A program made the translations under genes and the position numbers. This document shows, piece after piece, positions 25,663-34,978 of a stretch of 64,000 nucleotides of DNA (positions are counted from its first letter, which is position 1; every line of letters starts with the position of its first letter). Source of the DNA: Streptomyces sedi (lineage in GTDB: Bacteria > Actinomycetota > Actinomycetes > Streptomycetales > Streptomycetaceae). The notes under the pieces were generated by a model. It made no database searches. It had not been told where the DNA came from and saw only the letters and a list, made by a program, of their open reading frames with translations. Location of the stretch: contig NZ_VDGT01000007.1 of NCBI RefSeq assembly GCF_006335015.1, positions 186,001 through 250,000 on the forward strand, written 5' to 3'.

Positions 25663-26802
25663 ATGCCGAACGGCGGTCAGCCGACCATCGTGTCCATAGC
25701 CGAGCGCGCCGGCGTCTCCATCGCCTCCGTCTCCCGGGTGCTCAACGGGCAGGGCGCACGCCGGGACACGACCGAGCGCGTGCGCCGGGCGGCGGCCGAG
25801 CTGGGCTACGTCCCCAACGCGGTGGCGCGTTCCCTCAAGGGGGGCCGCACCCGCCAACTGACCTTCGCGGTGCCCGACATCGGCAACCCGGTCTATGTGG
25901 CGATGGTCCGCGCCATCCAGGCCGTGGCCAAGGCCGCCGGCTACCGCCTGCTGCTGCACTCCACGGACGCCGTCGCCGAGGACGAGCTGGCGGTGCTGCG
26001 CAGCCTGCGGGACCGCACCAGCGACGGGCTGATCCTGGTGCCCATCCGGATCACCGAGGCCCACATCGAGGCGCTCGTCGAGGCCGCGAGGCCCGTGGTC
26101 GTCATCGGCTCGCTGCCGCCGGGGGTCCCGGTGGACAGCGTGCGCGCCGACTCGGTCGCCGGCGCCGCCCTGGCGGTGCGCCATCTGCACGCCACGGGGC
26201 GCCGCAGGATCGCCTTCGTCAACGGCCCCTCCGACACCGTGCCCGGCCACAACAGGGAGCGCGGCTACCGTTCCGCGCTCGCCGAGTGCGGCCTGCCGCA
26301 CGACCCGGAGCTGGTCGCGCACACCGACTTCGGCGTGGACGCGGGCGCGCGCGCCATGGAACGGCTGCTGCCGGCCGGGCCCGACGCGGTGTTCTGCGCC
26401 AACGACCAGCTGGCGCTCGGCGCCTCGCACGCGCTGCTCGGCCGGGGCCTGCGGATACCGGAGGACCTGGCGGTGGTGGGGATGGACGACAGCGAGCTGG
26501 CCAAGCTCGGCTGGCCGCCGCTGACCAGCGTGGACCTCGGCTCCTCCGAACGCGGCCGGCGCGCGGTCGAGTTGTTGCTCGACCGGCTGGAGGGCCACCG
26601 CGCGGCCTCGGTCGAGCCGCACGCCGGCCCCGAGGCCGAGACCGAGGCCGGGGAGGCCGCCGGCGCGCCCGAGGCGCCCCGCGCCCCCGCCGGGGCCGGG
26701 GCCGAGCGCGCCCCGACCCGCACCAGCACCGCCCGCCCCCGTCTCGTCGTGCGCGCGTCCACCGCGCCGACGGGCGCCACCGAAGCGATGAGGTTCGCAT
26801 GA
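25663..26802 (+). CDS. LacI-family repressor of the ARH/ribokinase operon
   Basis: A 379-residue regulator. Residues 8-30 are the helix-turn-helix (VSIAERAGVSIASVSRVLN), followed by the hinge (VPNAVARSLKGG) and a periplasmic-binding-protein-type sensor domain. Unusually, about 55 Ala/Glu/Pro-rich residues are inserted after LDRLEGHRA, before the terminal RPRLVVRAST that normally follows closely. It is the first gene of the array and its stop overlaps the permease ATG (ATGA), so regulator and transporter are co-translated. The inducer is presumably the imported sugar or a breakdown product. Confidence 0.88.
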   Translation: MPNGGQPTIVSIAERAGVSIASVSRVLNGQGARRDTTERVRRAAAELGYVPNAVARSLKGGRTRQLTFAVPDIGNPVYVAMVRAIQAVAKAAGYRLLLHSTDAVAEDELAVLRSLRDRTSDGLILVPIRITEAHIEALVEAARPVVVIGSLPPGVPVDSVRADSVAGAALAVRHLHATGRRRIAFVNGPSDTVPGHNRERGYRSALAECGLPHDPELVAHTDFGVDAGARAMERLLPAGPDAVFCANDQLALGASHALLGRGLRIPEDLAVVGMDDSELAKLGWPPLTSVDLGSSERGRRAVELLLDRLEGHRAASVEPHAGPEAETEAGEAAGAPEAPRAPAGAGAERAPTRTSTARPRLVVRASTAPTGATEAMRFA

Positions 26803-27764
26803 CTCTGCTGCCCTCCCGGGCCAAGGCCGTCCCGGGACAGGGAAACCGGGGCACCCCGCCCCCCAGGACCCCGGCGCAGCGCAAGCGCGCCCTGGGTCTT
26901 GACCGGGGTGCCTGGTTCCTGCTGCTGCCCGCCCTGATACCCATCCTGGTGCTGAGCGTGGGCCCGCTGCTCTACGCGGTCTCCCTCGCCTTCACCGACG
27001 CACAGGCGGGGCGGACCGAGTCGACCCAGTTCGTGGGCCTGCTGAACTTCACCGACCTGCGGCACGACACGCTCTTCTGGGACAGCTTCCGGATCGGCCT
27101 GGTCTGGGCGCTGTGCGTGACCTCGCTCCAGTTCCTGCTGGCCCTGGGGCTGGCGCTGCTCCTCAACCAGAACCTCAGGCTGCGCTGGCTGGCGCGGACG
27201 CTGGCGCTGGTGCCGTGGGCGATGCCGGAGGTGGTCGTCGGCATCATGTGGCGGCTGGTCTACCACCAGGACGCGGGCATCCTCAACCAGACGCTGGGCC
27301 AGCTGGGCATCATCGACTCGAACGTGGACTGGTTGACCAGTCTGTCGCTGGCCCTGCCCTCGGTGATCGCGGTCGGCGTCTGGGCGGGGATGCCGCAGAC
27401 CACCGTCGTGCTGCTGGCCGGTCTGCAGAACGTGCCGACCGAGCTGCGGGAGGCCGCCGCGCTCGACGGGGCGGGCGCCTGGCGGCGGTTTACCACCGTC
27501 ACCTGGCCCGCGATCCGGCCGGTGGTCCTGGCGATCACCGCGCTCAACTTCATCTGGAACTTCAACTCGTTCGGTCTGGTCTACGTGCTGACCCAGGGCG
27601 GTCCCGGCGGTCGGACGCGGCTGCCGATGCTCTTCGCCTACGAGGAGGCGTTCAAGTACGGGCAGTACGGCTACGCGGCGGCGATGGGGCTGGCGATGGT
27701 CGCCCTGATCGCCGTGCTGCTGGTGCTGTTCCTGCGCCGCAGGCTCAAGGAGGACTCCCGGTGA
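26799..27764 (+). CDS. Sugar ABC transporter permease 1 (CUT1, MalF-like)
   Basis: A 321-residue membrane protein with six hydrophobic helices and the EAA loop that contacts the ATPase (ELREAAALDGAGAWRRFTTVTWPAIRP). The start overlaps the regulator stop. It pairs with the next permease; no ATPase gene is in the operon, as is typical of Streptomyces CUT1 systems that share MsiK. Confidence 0.88.
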   Translation: MTLLPSRAKAVPGQGNRGTPPPRTPAQRKRALGLDRGAWFLLLPALIPILVLSVGPLLYAVSLAFTDAQAGRTESTQFVGLLNFTDLRHDTLFWDSFRIGLVWALCVTSLQFLLALGLALLLNQNLRLRWLARTLALVPWAMPEVVVGIMWRLVYHQDAGILNQTLGQLGIIDSNVDWLTSLSLALPSVIAVGVWAGMPQTTVVLLAGLQNVPTELREAAALDGAGAWRRFTTVTWPAIRPVVLAITALNFIWNFNSFGLVYVLTQGGPGGRTRLPMLFAYEEAFKYGQYGYAAAMGLAMVALIAVLLVLFLRRRLKEDSR

Positions 27765-28636
27765 CCACCACCCCGCATGTCTCCCGGCCGCCGACCAGGC
27801 GGCGGCTGGCCCGTGGCGCCGGGCGCGCCGGGCAGTATCTGGCACTGGTCTGCTATCTGGTCTTCCTGGGCTTTCCACTGGTCTGGCTGCTGTCCACGGC
27901 GTTGAAATCGCCCCAGGAGCTGGGCTCCATCGACCCGACGTGGATACCCGAGCACCCCACGCTGGAGAACTTCAGGGCCGCGTTCGACGCCCAGCCGCTG
28001 CTGCGTTCCGCGCTCAACAGCGCGCTGGTGGCGACCAGTTCGGCGGTGATCGCGGTGGCCATCGCGGTGCCGGCCGCCTATGTGATGGTGCGCTACCGCT
28101 CCCGGATCAGCCAGGCGGGCACGGTCTGGGTACTGGTCAGCCAGATGTTCCCGTTCGTGCTGGTGATCATCCCGCTCTTCCTGGTGCTGCGGAACCTGCA
28201 TCTGATCAACTCGCTGCCCGGCCTCGTCGTGGTCTACGTGGTGTGGAACCTGCCGTTCTCGCTGTGGATGCTGCGGGGCTACGTGCAGGCGGTGCCGCTC
28301 TCGTTGGAGGAGGCGGCGGCGATGGACGGCGCCAGCCGGGCGCGCACCCTCACGCACGTCGTCCTGCCGCTGCTGACGCCGGGGCTGGTCGCGACGCTGA
28401 TGTTCTCCTTCGTCACCGCGTGGAACGAGTTCTTCTTCGCCCTGGTCCTGCTCAAGTCTCCGGAGAAGCAGACGATGTCCGTGATCCTCACCCACTTCAT
28501 CGGCGCCGAGGGCGTCGCCGACCTGGGCCCGCTGGCCGCCGCCGCGCTGCTGGCGACGCTGCCCAGCCTGCTGTTCTTCGCGCTGCTCCAGCGCCGGCTG
28601 GTCAGCGGGATGCTGGCCGGGGCGGTGAAGGCGTGA
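27761..28636 (+). CDS. Sugar ABC transporter permease 2 (CUT1, MalG-like)
   Basis: A 291-residue inner-membrane permease with six helices and the EAA loop SLEEAAAMDGASRARTLTHVVLP. The GTG start overlaps the previous stop (GTGA) and its own stop overlaps the binding-protein start. N-terminal residues 1-25 are a short Arg-rich cytoplasmic tail. Confidence 0.88.
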   Translation: MTTTPHVSRPPTRRRLARGAGRAGQYLALVCYLVFLGFPLVWLLSTALKSPQELGSIDPTWIPEHPTLENFRAAFDAQPLLRSALNSALVATSSAVIAVAIAVPAAYVMVRYRSRISQAGTVWVLVSQMFPFVLVIIPLFLVLRNLHLINSLPGLVVVYVVWNLPFSLWMLRGYVQAVPLSLEEAAAMDGASRARTLTHVVLPLLTPGLVATLMFSFVTAWNEFFFALVLLKSPEKQTMSVILTHFIGAEGVADLGPLAAAALLATLPSLLFFALLQRRLVSGMLAGAVKA

Positions 28637-29952
28637 GGACGGCGGGGCGGGTCAGGGCGCTGGGCGCCGCGCTGGCCCTGACGCTGCTGGGCGCCGTCGG
28701 CTGCTCGGACGGCGGGGACGGGGACGACGGGCGGATCACGCTCGACTTCCTCAGCCTCGCCTGGCAGACCGAGTCGGTCGAGGCCAACAAGGCGCTGGTC
28801 GAGGAGTGGAACGCGGCCAACCCCGACGTCCGGGTCCGCTATGTGCAGGGCTCCTGGGACAACATCCACGACCACCTGCTGACCTCGTTCGAAGGCGGCG
28901 AGGCGCCGGACATCATCCACAACGACGCCTCGGACCTGACCGACTTCGCCAACGGCGGCTATCTCGCCGACCTGACCGGGCTGCTCCCCGACGAGCTGCG
29001 CGCCGACGTGCCGGAGGCCGCCTGGTCGACGACCGAGTACGACGGCGGGATCTACGGGGTGCCGTTCCTCCAGGAGCCGCGGGTGCTGGTGGTCAACAGC
29101 GCGCTGCTTGAGGAGTCGGGCGCCAGGGTGCCGACGCCCGAGGACCCGTGGAGCTGGGCGGAGTTCGAGGAGGCCAGCGCGGCGATGACCCGCGACTCCG
29201 ACGGCGACGGCGAGGCCGAGACCTACGGCGTCGCCTGGTCGATGAAGGAGCCGGTGACCCAGACGGTGAACCTGGCGCTCTCCACCGGGGGCGAGGTCTT
29301 CACCCGCGAGGACGGCAAGAACGTGGTGCGCTACGACGCGGCGGACTCCTCCGTCGCCGCGCTGATCAACCGGCAGGTGCACGAGGACGGCACGGCGGCC
29401 TCCAGCAGCCTGGGCATGTCCGGCTCCGACACGCTGCCCGGCTTCTACGACGGCCGGTACGCCATGCTGCCGCTGAACTTCTCCTTCCGGCAGCAGGTCG
29501 CGCAGCAGGCCCCGGACGGCTTCGACTGGACGGTGCTGCCGATGCCGAGCGGCGGCGAGGAGCACGGTCTGGCGCAGGGCGTGGCGCCCCAGACCCTCTC
29601 CGTCGCCGAGGACAGCGACCACCAGCAGGCGGCGGCCGACTTCGTCTCGTTCGTCACCGAACCGGCGCACCAGGTGGACCTGGCGCTGGGCGACTGGATG
29701 CTGCCGACCAGTGAACGGGCCCTGGCCGACCCGGCGTTGGCCACCGAGGAGTACGGCTGGCGCACCGGGACCCGAATAGCCGGCGAGCTGCGTCCCTCCC
29801 CGGTGCTCGGGGTGCGCGGCTATCCCGAGTGGAAGGACAAGATCGCCACCCCCGCGCTCCAGGAGTACTACAGCGGGGCCATCGATCTGGACAAGCTCCG
29901 CGGGAAGCTCACCGGCGACGGCCAACGAATCCTCGACCGCTACCAGCGCTGA
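28633..29952 (+). CDS. Sugar-binding lipoprotein of the ABC importer
   Basis: A 439-residue extracellular solute-binding protein of the family 1/UgpB type. The signal peptide ends in a lipobox (GAVGC, Cys near residue 21), then an acidic linker (SDGGDGDDG). It captures the substrate outside the membrane and delivers it to the two permeases. The GTG start overlaps the permease stop. Family members bind oligosaccharides and glycosides; the ligand cannot be read from sequence. Confidence 0.86.
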   Translation: MRTAGRVRALGAALALTLLGAVGCSDGGDGDDGRITLDFLSLAWQTESVEANKALVEEWNAANPDVRVRYVQGSWDNIHDHLLTSFEGGEAPDIIHNDASDLTDFANGGYLADLTGLLPDELRADVPEAAWSTTEYDGGIYGVPFLQEPRVLVVNSALLEESGARVPTPEDPWSWAEFEEASAAMTRDSDGDGEAETYGVAWSMKEPVTQTVNLALSTGGEVFTREDGKNVVRYDAADSSVAALINRQVHEDGTAASSSLGMSGSDTLPGFYDGRYAMLPLNFSFRQQVAQQAPDGFDWTVLPMPSGGEEHGLAQGVAPQTLSVAEDSDHQQAAADFVSFVTEPAHQVDLALGDWMLPTSERALADPALATEEYGWRTGTRIAGELRPSPVLGVRGYPEWKDKIATPALQEYYSGAIDLDKLRGKLTGDGQRILDRYQR

Positions 29953-30019
29953 CCCTGGCCCGCCAGGGCGTCGCCGGTGGCCGGACCCGTCGCCGGGCGG
30001 TACCCGCACGACCGAAGAA

Positions 30020-31156
30020 ATGAGCACGACACACATGAGCGTCAGCCTCGACCCCGTTTCCGAGCCGAGCCCGGCGGCCGAAGTCGCCGGGCACCAGGAC
30101 GGGCCACGCAGGCTCAAGGCCGTGCCCCCGCCCGGGCCGCACTCCCCCGAGGGCCCGAGGGACCGGGCGAGGGGGGCGATGCTGGGCCTGGCGGTGGGCG
30201 ACGCGTTGGGCGCGCCGGCGGAGAACCTGACCCCCTCGCAGATCAGGGAGCGCTGGGGCCGCATCGACGGCTTCGTCCGCGAGGAGCCGGCCGGCACCGA
30301 CGACACCGAGTACGCGATCTTCTCCGGGCTGCTGCTGGCCGAGCACGGCTCGGGGCTGACCGTCGCGCAGGTCGAGTCGGCCTGGCACGTGTGGATCGCC
30401 GACCGGGACGAGGGCTCGTTCCGGGGCGCCGGGTTCAGCGAGCGCGGCACGCTGGAGAACCTGCGCCGGGGCCTGGCAGCGCCGATCTCGGCGCAGCACC
30501 GGCACGCCTGGAGCGACGGGTTGGCGATGCGGGCGGCGCCGTTCGGGGTCTTCGCCGCCGGGCGGCCGGGCGAGGCGGCGCGGCTGGTGGCGATCGACGG
30601 CACCGTCTCACACGACGGCGAGGGGATCTACGGCGGCCGGGCGGTGGCGGCCGGCGTGGCGGCGGCGATGGTCGGGCACGGGCCGGACGTGGTGGTGCAG
30701 GCCGCGCTGTCGGTGGTGCCGGAGGACTCGTGGACGGCGCGTTCGCTGCACCGGGCGGTGTCGGCGGCGCGGCGGGCGCGGCGGGACCCGCTGGCCACCG
30801 CGCTGTCGGTGGAACGGGCGGTGCGTTCGGCGACGGTCATCGGCGGCTATCCGTGGACGGATCTGGCGCCGGAGGCGGTGGGGTTGGCGTTCGGCGCGTT
30901 CGCGGCGGCGCGCGGCGACTTCCGGGAGGCGGTGGTCACGGCGGTCAACATGGGCCGGGACGCCGACACCACGGCGGCCGTGGCGGGGGCGCTGGCCGGC
31001 GCGCTGGGCGGCGAGTCGGCGATCCCCGCCGAGTGGGCGGGCGCGATCGGGCCGGTGCGCGGCAGCTGTCTGCCGTCGATGGCGGGGCGGCATGTGCTGG
31101 ACGTGGCCGAGCGGTTGACGCCGCCGTCCGGCGGCGACGCGGGGGCCGTCGCGTGA
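30020..31156 (+). CDS. ADP-ribosylglycohydrolase family protein 1 (intact metal motifs)
   Basis: A 378-residue DraG/ARH-fold hydrolase, cytoplasmic. After a 50-residue disordered start it has GAMLGLAVGDALGAPAE, the N-terminal metal motif Thr-Asp-Asp-Thr (93-96) and the C-terminal motif GRDADTT with Asp314 and Asp316. These sites hold two Mg2+ ions that cleave the N- or O-glycosidic bond to ribose in characterised members. Of the four paralogues here it has the most canonical active site. It is the only gene of the array not overlapping the preceding one (67-base gap); ATG 30020 has a weak GAAGAA site, and ATG 30035 is an alternative. Confidence 0.82.
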   Translation: MSTTHMSVSLDPVSEPSPAAEVAGHQDGPRRLKAVPPPGPHSPEGPRDRARGAMLGLAVGDALGAPAENLTPSQIRERWGRIDGFVREEPAGTDDTEYAIFSGLLLAEHGSGLTVAQVESAWHVWIADRDEGSFRGAGFSERGTLENLRRGLAAPISAQHRHAWSDGLAMRAAPFGVFAAGRPGEAARLVAIDGTVSHDGEGIYGGRAVAAGVAAAMVGHGPDVVVQAALSVVPEDSWTARSLHRAVSAARRARRDPLATALSVERAVRSATVIGGYPWTDLAPEAVGLAFGAFAAARGDFREAVVTAVNMGRDADTTAAVAGALAGALGGESAIPAEWAGAIGPVRGSCLPSMAGRHVLDVAERLTPPSGGDAGAVA

Positions 31157-32394
31157 GCGCGCGCACCGCGGCGGGCGCGCCGCGCCGGATCGAGGGGCTG
31201 CTGCTGGGCATCGCCGCGGGCGACGCGGCCGGCTGGCCGTCCGGGCGGCACCGCGCGACCCGGCTGCCGGACTGGACCCGCAGACTGACCCGGGAGTTGG
31301 ACACGTTCGCCGAGCAGAACGCGACGACGACGCTGCCGGTGCCGATCGCGTTGAACCAGCCGCCGGACCCGCTGCGTCTGGGGCCCTCGGACGACGCGGA
31401 GTGGGCCGCGTTCACCGCGCAGGCGGTGCTCTCGGCGACGTCGGCCGGCGGCAGCGACCTGTCGGCGGACCAACGGGTGCGCTCCGCGCTGGCGTTGGCG
31501 TGGAACGCGCTGGCGGACGAGGTGGCGGCGGCGGCCGAGCAGGCCGACGAGATCGAGGCGGCGCACATTCCGCTGCGGGCGCGGATCTCGGTCCGCGCCG
31601 GGCTGGGGAACCTGGCGGCCGGGCTGCGCCCGCCGGCGACCGGCCACGACAACCCGCACTACTTCGACGACGCGGCCTGCGTGCGCGCGGCCGTGCTGGC
31701 GGTGGTCCACCCGGGCCGGCCGGAGGCGGCGGCCGACCTGGCCGAGTTCGACGCCCGCTACACCCAGGACGGCGACGGGGTGCACGGGGCGCGGGCGGTG
31801 GCCGCCGCGGTGGCGGTGGCGCTGGGCGGCGGCGGGATGGAGAGCTGTGTGGCCGCCGCGCTGCGGCAGCTGCCGGAGGAGACGGAGATCCGGCGGAACG
31901 CGCTGCGCGCCGTCGAGCTGGGGCAGGCAGCGGCGGCGGCCAGACCGGGGCTGCCGGGGAACGCGTTCGCGCTGGTCCCGGTCCTGGAGCACGAGATCGT
32001 CGACCACGTCTACAGCTACGGCATCGCGGCGGCCGAGACCGTTCCGGTGGCGCTCGCGGTGGCCACGGCGGCGGCCGGGGCGGTCACCGAGGCGGTGCCC
32101 AGCGCGGCCTGTCTCTCCCGGGTCGCCGACTCGGCGCCGGCGCTGGCGGGCGCGCTGACCGGGGTGGTGGGCGGCGCCGAGGCGCTGCCGGCCAGCTGGC
32201 GCGACGCCTGCCGCTCGCTGGCCGGGTGCGCGCTGCCGCGGCTGGCCGGCACCGACCTGGTGGAGCTGGCCGCCCTCCTGGAGCGCGCGACCGGTCAGGC
32301 GCCGCGCCCCGACACCCCGGCCGGCGACCGGCGCCCGGTCGACCACGAGCACGACGAGCACGACGCCTCACCATCGGAAGGACTCCGCGCATGA
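31153..32394 (+). CDS. ADP-ribosylglycohydrolase family protein 2 (degenerate C-terminal site)
   Basis: A 413-residue DraG/ARH-fold protein. The opening EGLLLGIAAGDAAGWP and a Ser-Asp-Asp motif (79-81) match the family, but where the C-terminal GxDxDT/S ligands should be the sequence reads SRVADSAPALAGALTG, with only one Asp. Hydrolase activity may be altered or lost, leaving a binding or regulatory role. The C-terminus is acidic and His-rich (DHEHDEHD). GTG 31153 overlaps the previous stop (GTGA); its stop overlaps the next ATG. Confidence 0.78.
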   Translation: MSARTAAGAPRRIEGLLLGIAAGDAAGWPSGRHRATRLPDWTRRLTRELDTFAEQNATTTLPVPIALNQPPDPLRLGPSDDAEWAAFTAQAVLSATSAGGSDLSADQRVRSALALAWNALADEVAAAAEQADEIEAAHIPLRARISVRAGLGNLAAGLRPPATGHDNPHYFDDAACVRAAVLAVVHPGRPEAAADLAEFDARYTQDGDGVHGARAVAAAVAVALGGGGMESCVAAALRQLPEETEIRRNALRAVELGQAAAAARPGLPGNAFALVPVLEHEIVDHVYSYGIAAAETVPVALAVATAAAGAVTEAVPSAACLSRVADSAPALAGALTGVVGGAEALPASWRDACRSLAGCALPRLAGTDLVELAALLERATGQAPRPDTPAGDRRPVDHEHDEHDASPSEGLRA

Positions 32395-33560
32395 ACCAGC
32401 ACGAGCCGGTCACCCCGCTCCCGTCCCTGGCCGAGCGCTCGACGGGGGTGCTGGTGGGCGCCGCCGTCGGCGACGCCCTGGGCGGGCCCGTCGAGGGATG
32501 GACGCCGGAGGCGATCGTCGAGCGCCACGGCGGCCGGGTCAGGGGCATCGTCGAGCCGTTCCACCGGGACGACTGGCGCACCGCCCGGCCGATCGCCCCA
32601 TACCACAAGGGCGACGGGCACGTCACCGACGACACCCTGATGACCCATGCGCTGGTGCGGGTCTACGAGCGGGTCCGCGACCACCTGGACGCCTACGCGG
32701 TGGCCGACCACCTGGTGCCCGACCTGATGGGCACGCCTCGTTGGATCCCCGAACTGGAGGCGGAGGCGCTGCCGTTGCAGCGGATCTTCCTGGCGGAGAA
32801 GTGGATCGTGGCGCGGCTGCACTACGGCCATGTCGACCCGCGCGAGGCCGGTGTGGGGAACATCGTCAACTGCGGCGCGGCGATGTACATGGCGCCGGTC
32901 GGCGTGGTCAACGCGGCCAACCCGGCGGCCGCCTACGCGGAGGCGCTGGACGTCGCCGGGGCGCACCAGTCGAGCTACGGGCGGGAGGCGGCGGGGGTCT
33001 TCGCCGCCGCCGTCGCCGCCGCCTGCCGGCCGGGTGCCACGCCCGGGTCGGTGGTGGAGGCGGCGCTGGCGCTGGCCAAGGACGGCACGCGGGCGGCGAT
33101 CGAGGCGGTCTGCGAGGTGGCGGCCGGCTTCGACGACTGGGAGGAGGCGCTGGCGCCGCTGCGCGCGGCGGTCGCCCCGTTCGACACCGTGGGCCCGGAG
33201 TACCGCAAGCCCTCGCTGGGCGCGCGGCGGCCGTCGCGGCTGCACGCCATCGAGGAGCTGCCGGTCGCGCTGGGCATGGTGCTGGTCGGCGGCGGCGACT
33301 TCCGGCGCACGGTGCTCGGCGCGGTCAACTACGGGCGGGACTGCGACTCGATCGCGACCATGGGGGGCGCGATCGTGGGCGCGCTGCGCGGGGAGCGCGC
33401 GGTGCCGAAGGAGTGGAGCGCCGAGGTGGGCCGGGCCAGCCGGCTCGATCTGCACGCGCCTGCCGTCGCGCTGGCCGAGGTGGCGCGCGAGGTGTTCGCG
33501 CGTGACCTGGAGCGCCGCCGGGCGCACGAGGAGTTCTTCCGCGCGATCGAGGCGGCCTGA
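32391..33560 (+). CDS. ADP-ribosylglycohydrolase family protein 3
   Basis: A 389-residue DraG/ARH-fold hydrolase with both metal motifs: Thr-Asp-Asp-Thr at 79-82 (HVTDDTLMTHAL) and GRDCDS with Asp317 and Asp319. It starts directly with VLVGAAVGDALGGPVEG and lacks the disordered N-terminus of paralogue 1. The middle region (GVGNIVNCGAAMYMAPVGVVNAANP) resembles ARH-family proteins found in sugar catabolic operons. ATG overlaps the previous stop; its stop shares one base with the next ATG (TGATG). Confidence 0.82.
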   Translation: MNQHEPVTPLPSLAERSTGVLVGAAVGDALGGPVEGWTPEAIVERHGGRVRGIVEPFHRDDWRTARPIAPYHKGDGHVTDDTLMTHALVRVYERVRDHLDAYAVADHLVPDLMGTPRWIPELEAEALPLQRIFLAEKWIVARLHYGHVDPREAGVGNIVNCGAAMYMAPVGVVNAANPAAAYAEALDVAGAHQSSYGREAAGVFAAAVAAACRPGATPGSVVEAALALAKDGTRAAIEAVCEVAAGFDDWEEALAPLRAAVAPFDTVGPEYRKPSLGARRPSRLHAIEELPVALGMVLVGGGDFRRTVLGAVNYGRDCDSIATMGGAIVGALRGERAVPKEWSAEVGRASRLDLHAPAVALAEVAREVFARDLERRRAHEEFFRAIEAA

Positions 33561-34978
33561 TGGCGGGCGCGCCCGAGGCGGCGCTGCGGCTGACCTGGGT
33601 GCAGCCGGAGGACCTGGTCGGGCACGAGCTGGCGCAGGCCGCCCAGGACGGGCGGGAGTACGGCGCGGTGGAGCGGCGTTGGCTGGCGGCGGGCGGGCAC
33701 CGCGCGCCGGCGCGGGCCGGCGCCTCGGCGGAGCCGGCGCCGCCGGCGCTGCGCGCGCTGGCCGGCGAGCTGCTGGACGAACTGGCCGCGCTGCCCTCGC
33801 CGTTGGCGGAACGGGAGCCGACCGGGTGGGCGGCGATCCGGGCGGCCTGCCCGGACTGGCCCGCGCCGCCCGCGCGTGCGGTACCGCCGGCCCGGGAACG
33901 GCTGACGGCGGCGTGGCTGGGGCGGGCCGCGGGGTGTGTGCTGGGCAAGCCGGTGGAGAAGCTTCCGCTGGCGGCGATCAGGGAGTTGGCGCGGGCGGCG
34001 GGTAACTGGCCGTTGAACGACTGGTTCACCGCCCGCGGGGTGCCGGCGGCGCTGCTGGCGGCGCACCCGTGGAACCGCCGCTCGGCCCCCACCTCGCTGG
34101 CCGAGAACATCGACGGGGCGCCGGAGGACGACGACCTCAACTACCCGTTGCTGAACCTGCTGTTGCTGCGTCGGTACGGCACCGGGTTCAGGACGGCCGA
34201 TGTCGCCTCGCTCTGGCTGGACGAGCTGCCGGCCGGGCGGACGTTCACCGCCGAGCGCGTCGCCTACCGCAACCTGCTGGCCGGTGTCGAGCCGCCGGGG
34301 ACGGCGACCCGCCGCAACCCGTTCCGGGAGTGGATCGGCGCCCAGATCCGGGCGGACGTCTTCGGCTGGACCCATCCGGGCGACCCGGGCCGCGCCGCCG
34401 AACTCGCCCACCGCGACGCGGTGTTGACCCACACGGCCAACGGGGTCTACGGCGCGATGTTCGTGGCGGCGGCGGTCGCGGTCGCCATGACCGGGACCGC
34501 GGACGTGCACGCCTGCCTGGCGGCCGGGCTGAACGTCGTGCCGCCGGAGTCCCGTTACGCGGACGCCGTCCGGCTGGGCGTCGAAGTGGCCCACGCGCAC
34601 GAGGAGTTCGACGCGGCGGTGGACGCGCTGCACGCGCGCTTCGCCGACCACCACTGGGTGCACGTGCTGCCCAACGCGGCGCTGCTGGCCGCCGCGCTCA
34701 CCCACGCCGACGGCGACTTCACCGGCTCCATCTGCCGCGCGGTCGCCGCCGGCCTGGACACCGACTCCAACGGGGCGACCGCCGGCTCGGTCGCCGGCGC
34801 ACTGGCCGGCTCCCCCGGGGCGCTGCCGGCGCGCTGGACGGCGCCGCTGCGCAATCGGCTGGCCAGCTCCGTCGCCGACTTCGACGGCGTCGGCTTCGAC
34901 CGGCTCGCCGCCCTGACCCGCGAGGTCGCCACGGCGTCCGACGCGGCAACGAACGCCACGCCCCAGGAGGCGCCATGA
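33560..34978 (+). CDS. ADP-ribosylglycohydrolase family protein 4 (N-terminally extended)
   Basis: A 472-residue protein with about 110 extra N-terminal residues before the DraG-like segment LTAAWLGRAAGCVLGKPVE. The metal motifs are present in changed form: Glu-Asp-Asp-Asp at 189-192 in place of TDDT, and GLDTDS with Asp400 and Asp402. Thr to Glu in the first motif is unusual and could change substrate. Its stop overlaps the ribokinase ATG (ATGA). The four paralogues differ greatly from each other, so they are unlikely to be recent duplicates. Confidence 0.78.
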   Translation: MAGAPEAALRLTWVQPEDLVGHELAQAAQDGREYGAVERRWLAAGGHRAPARAGASAEPAPPALRALAGELLDELAALPSPLAEREPTGWAAIRAACPDWPAPPARAVPPARERLTAAWLGRAAGCVLGKPVEKLPLAAIRELARAAGNWPLNDWFTARGVPAALLAAHPWNRRSAPTSLAENIDGAPEDDDLNYPLLNLLLLRRYGTGFRTADVASLWLDELPAGRTFTAERVAYRNLLAGVEPPGTATRRNPFREWIGAQIRADVFGWTHPGDPGRAAELAHRDAVLTHTANGVYGAMFVAAAVAVAMTGTADVHACLAAGLNVVPPESRYADAVRLGVEVAHAHEEFDAAVDALHARFADHHWVHVLPNAALLAAALTHADGDFTGSICRAVAAGLDTDSNGATAGSVAGALAGSPGALPARWTAPLRNRLASSVADFDGVGFDRLAALTREVATASDAATNATPQEAP

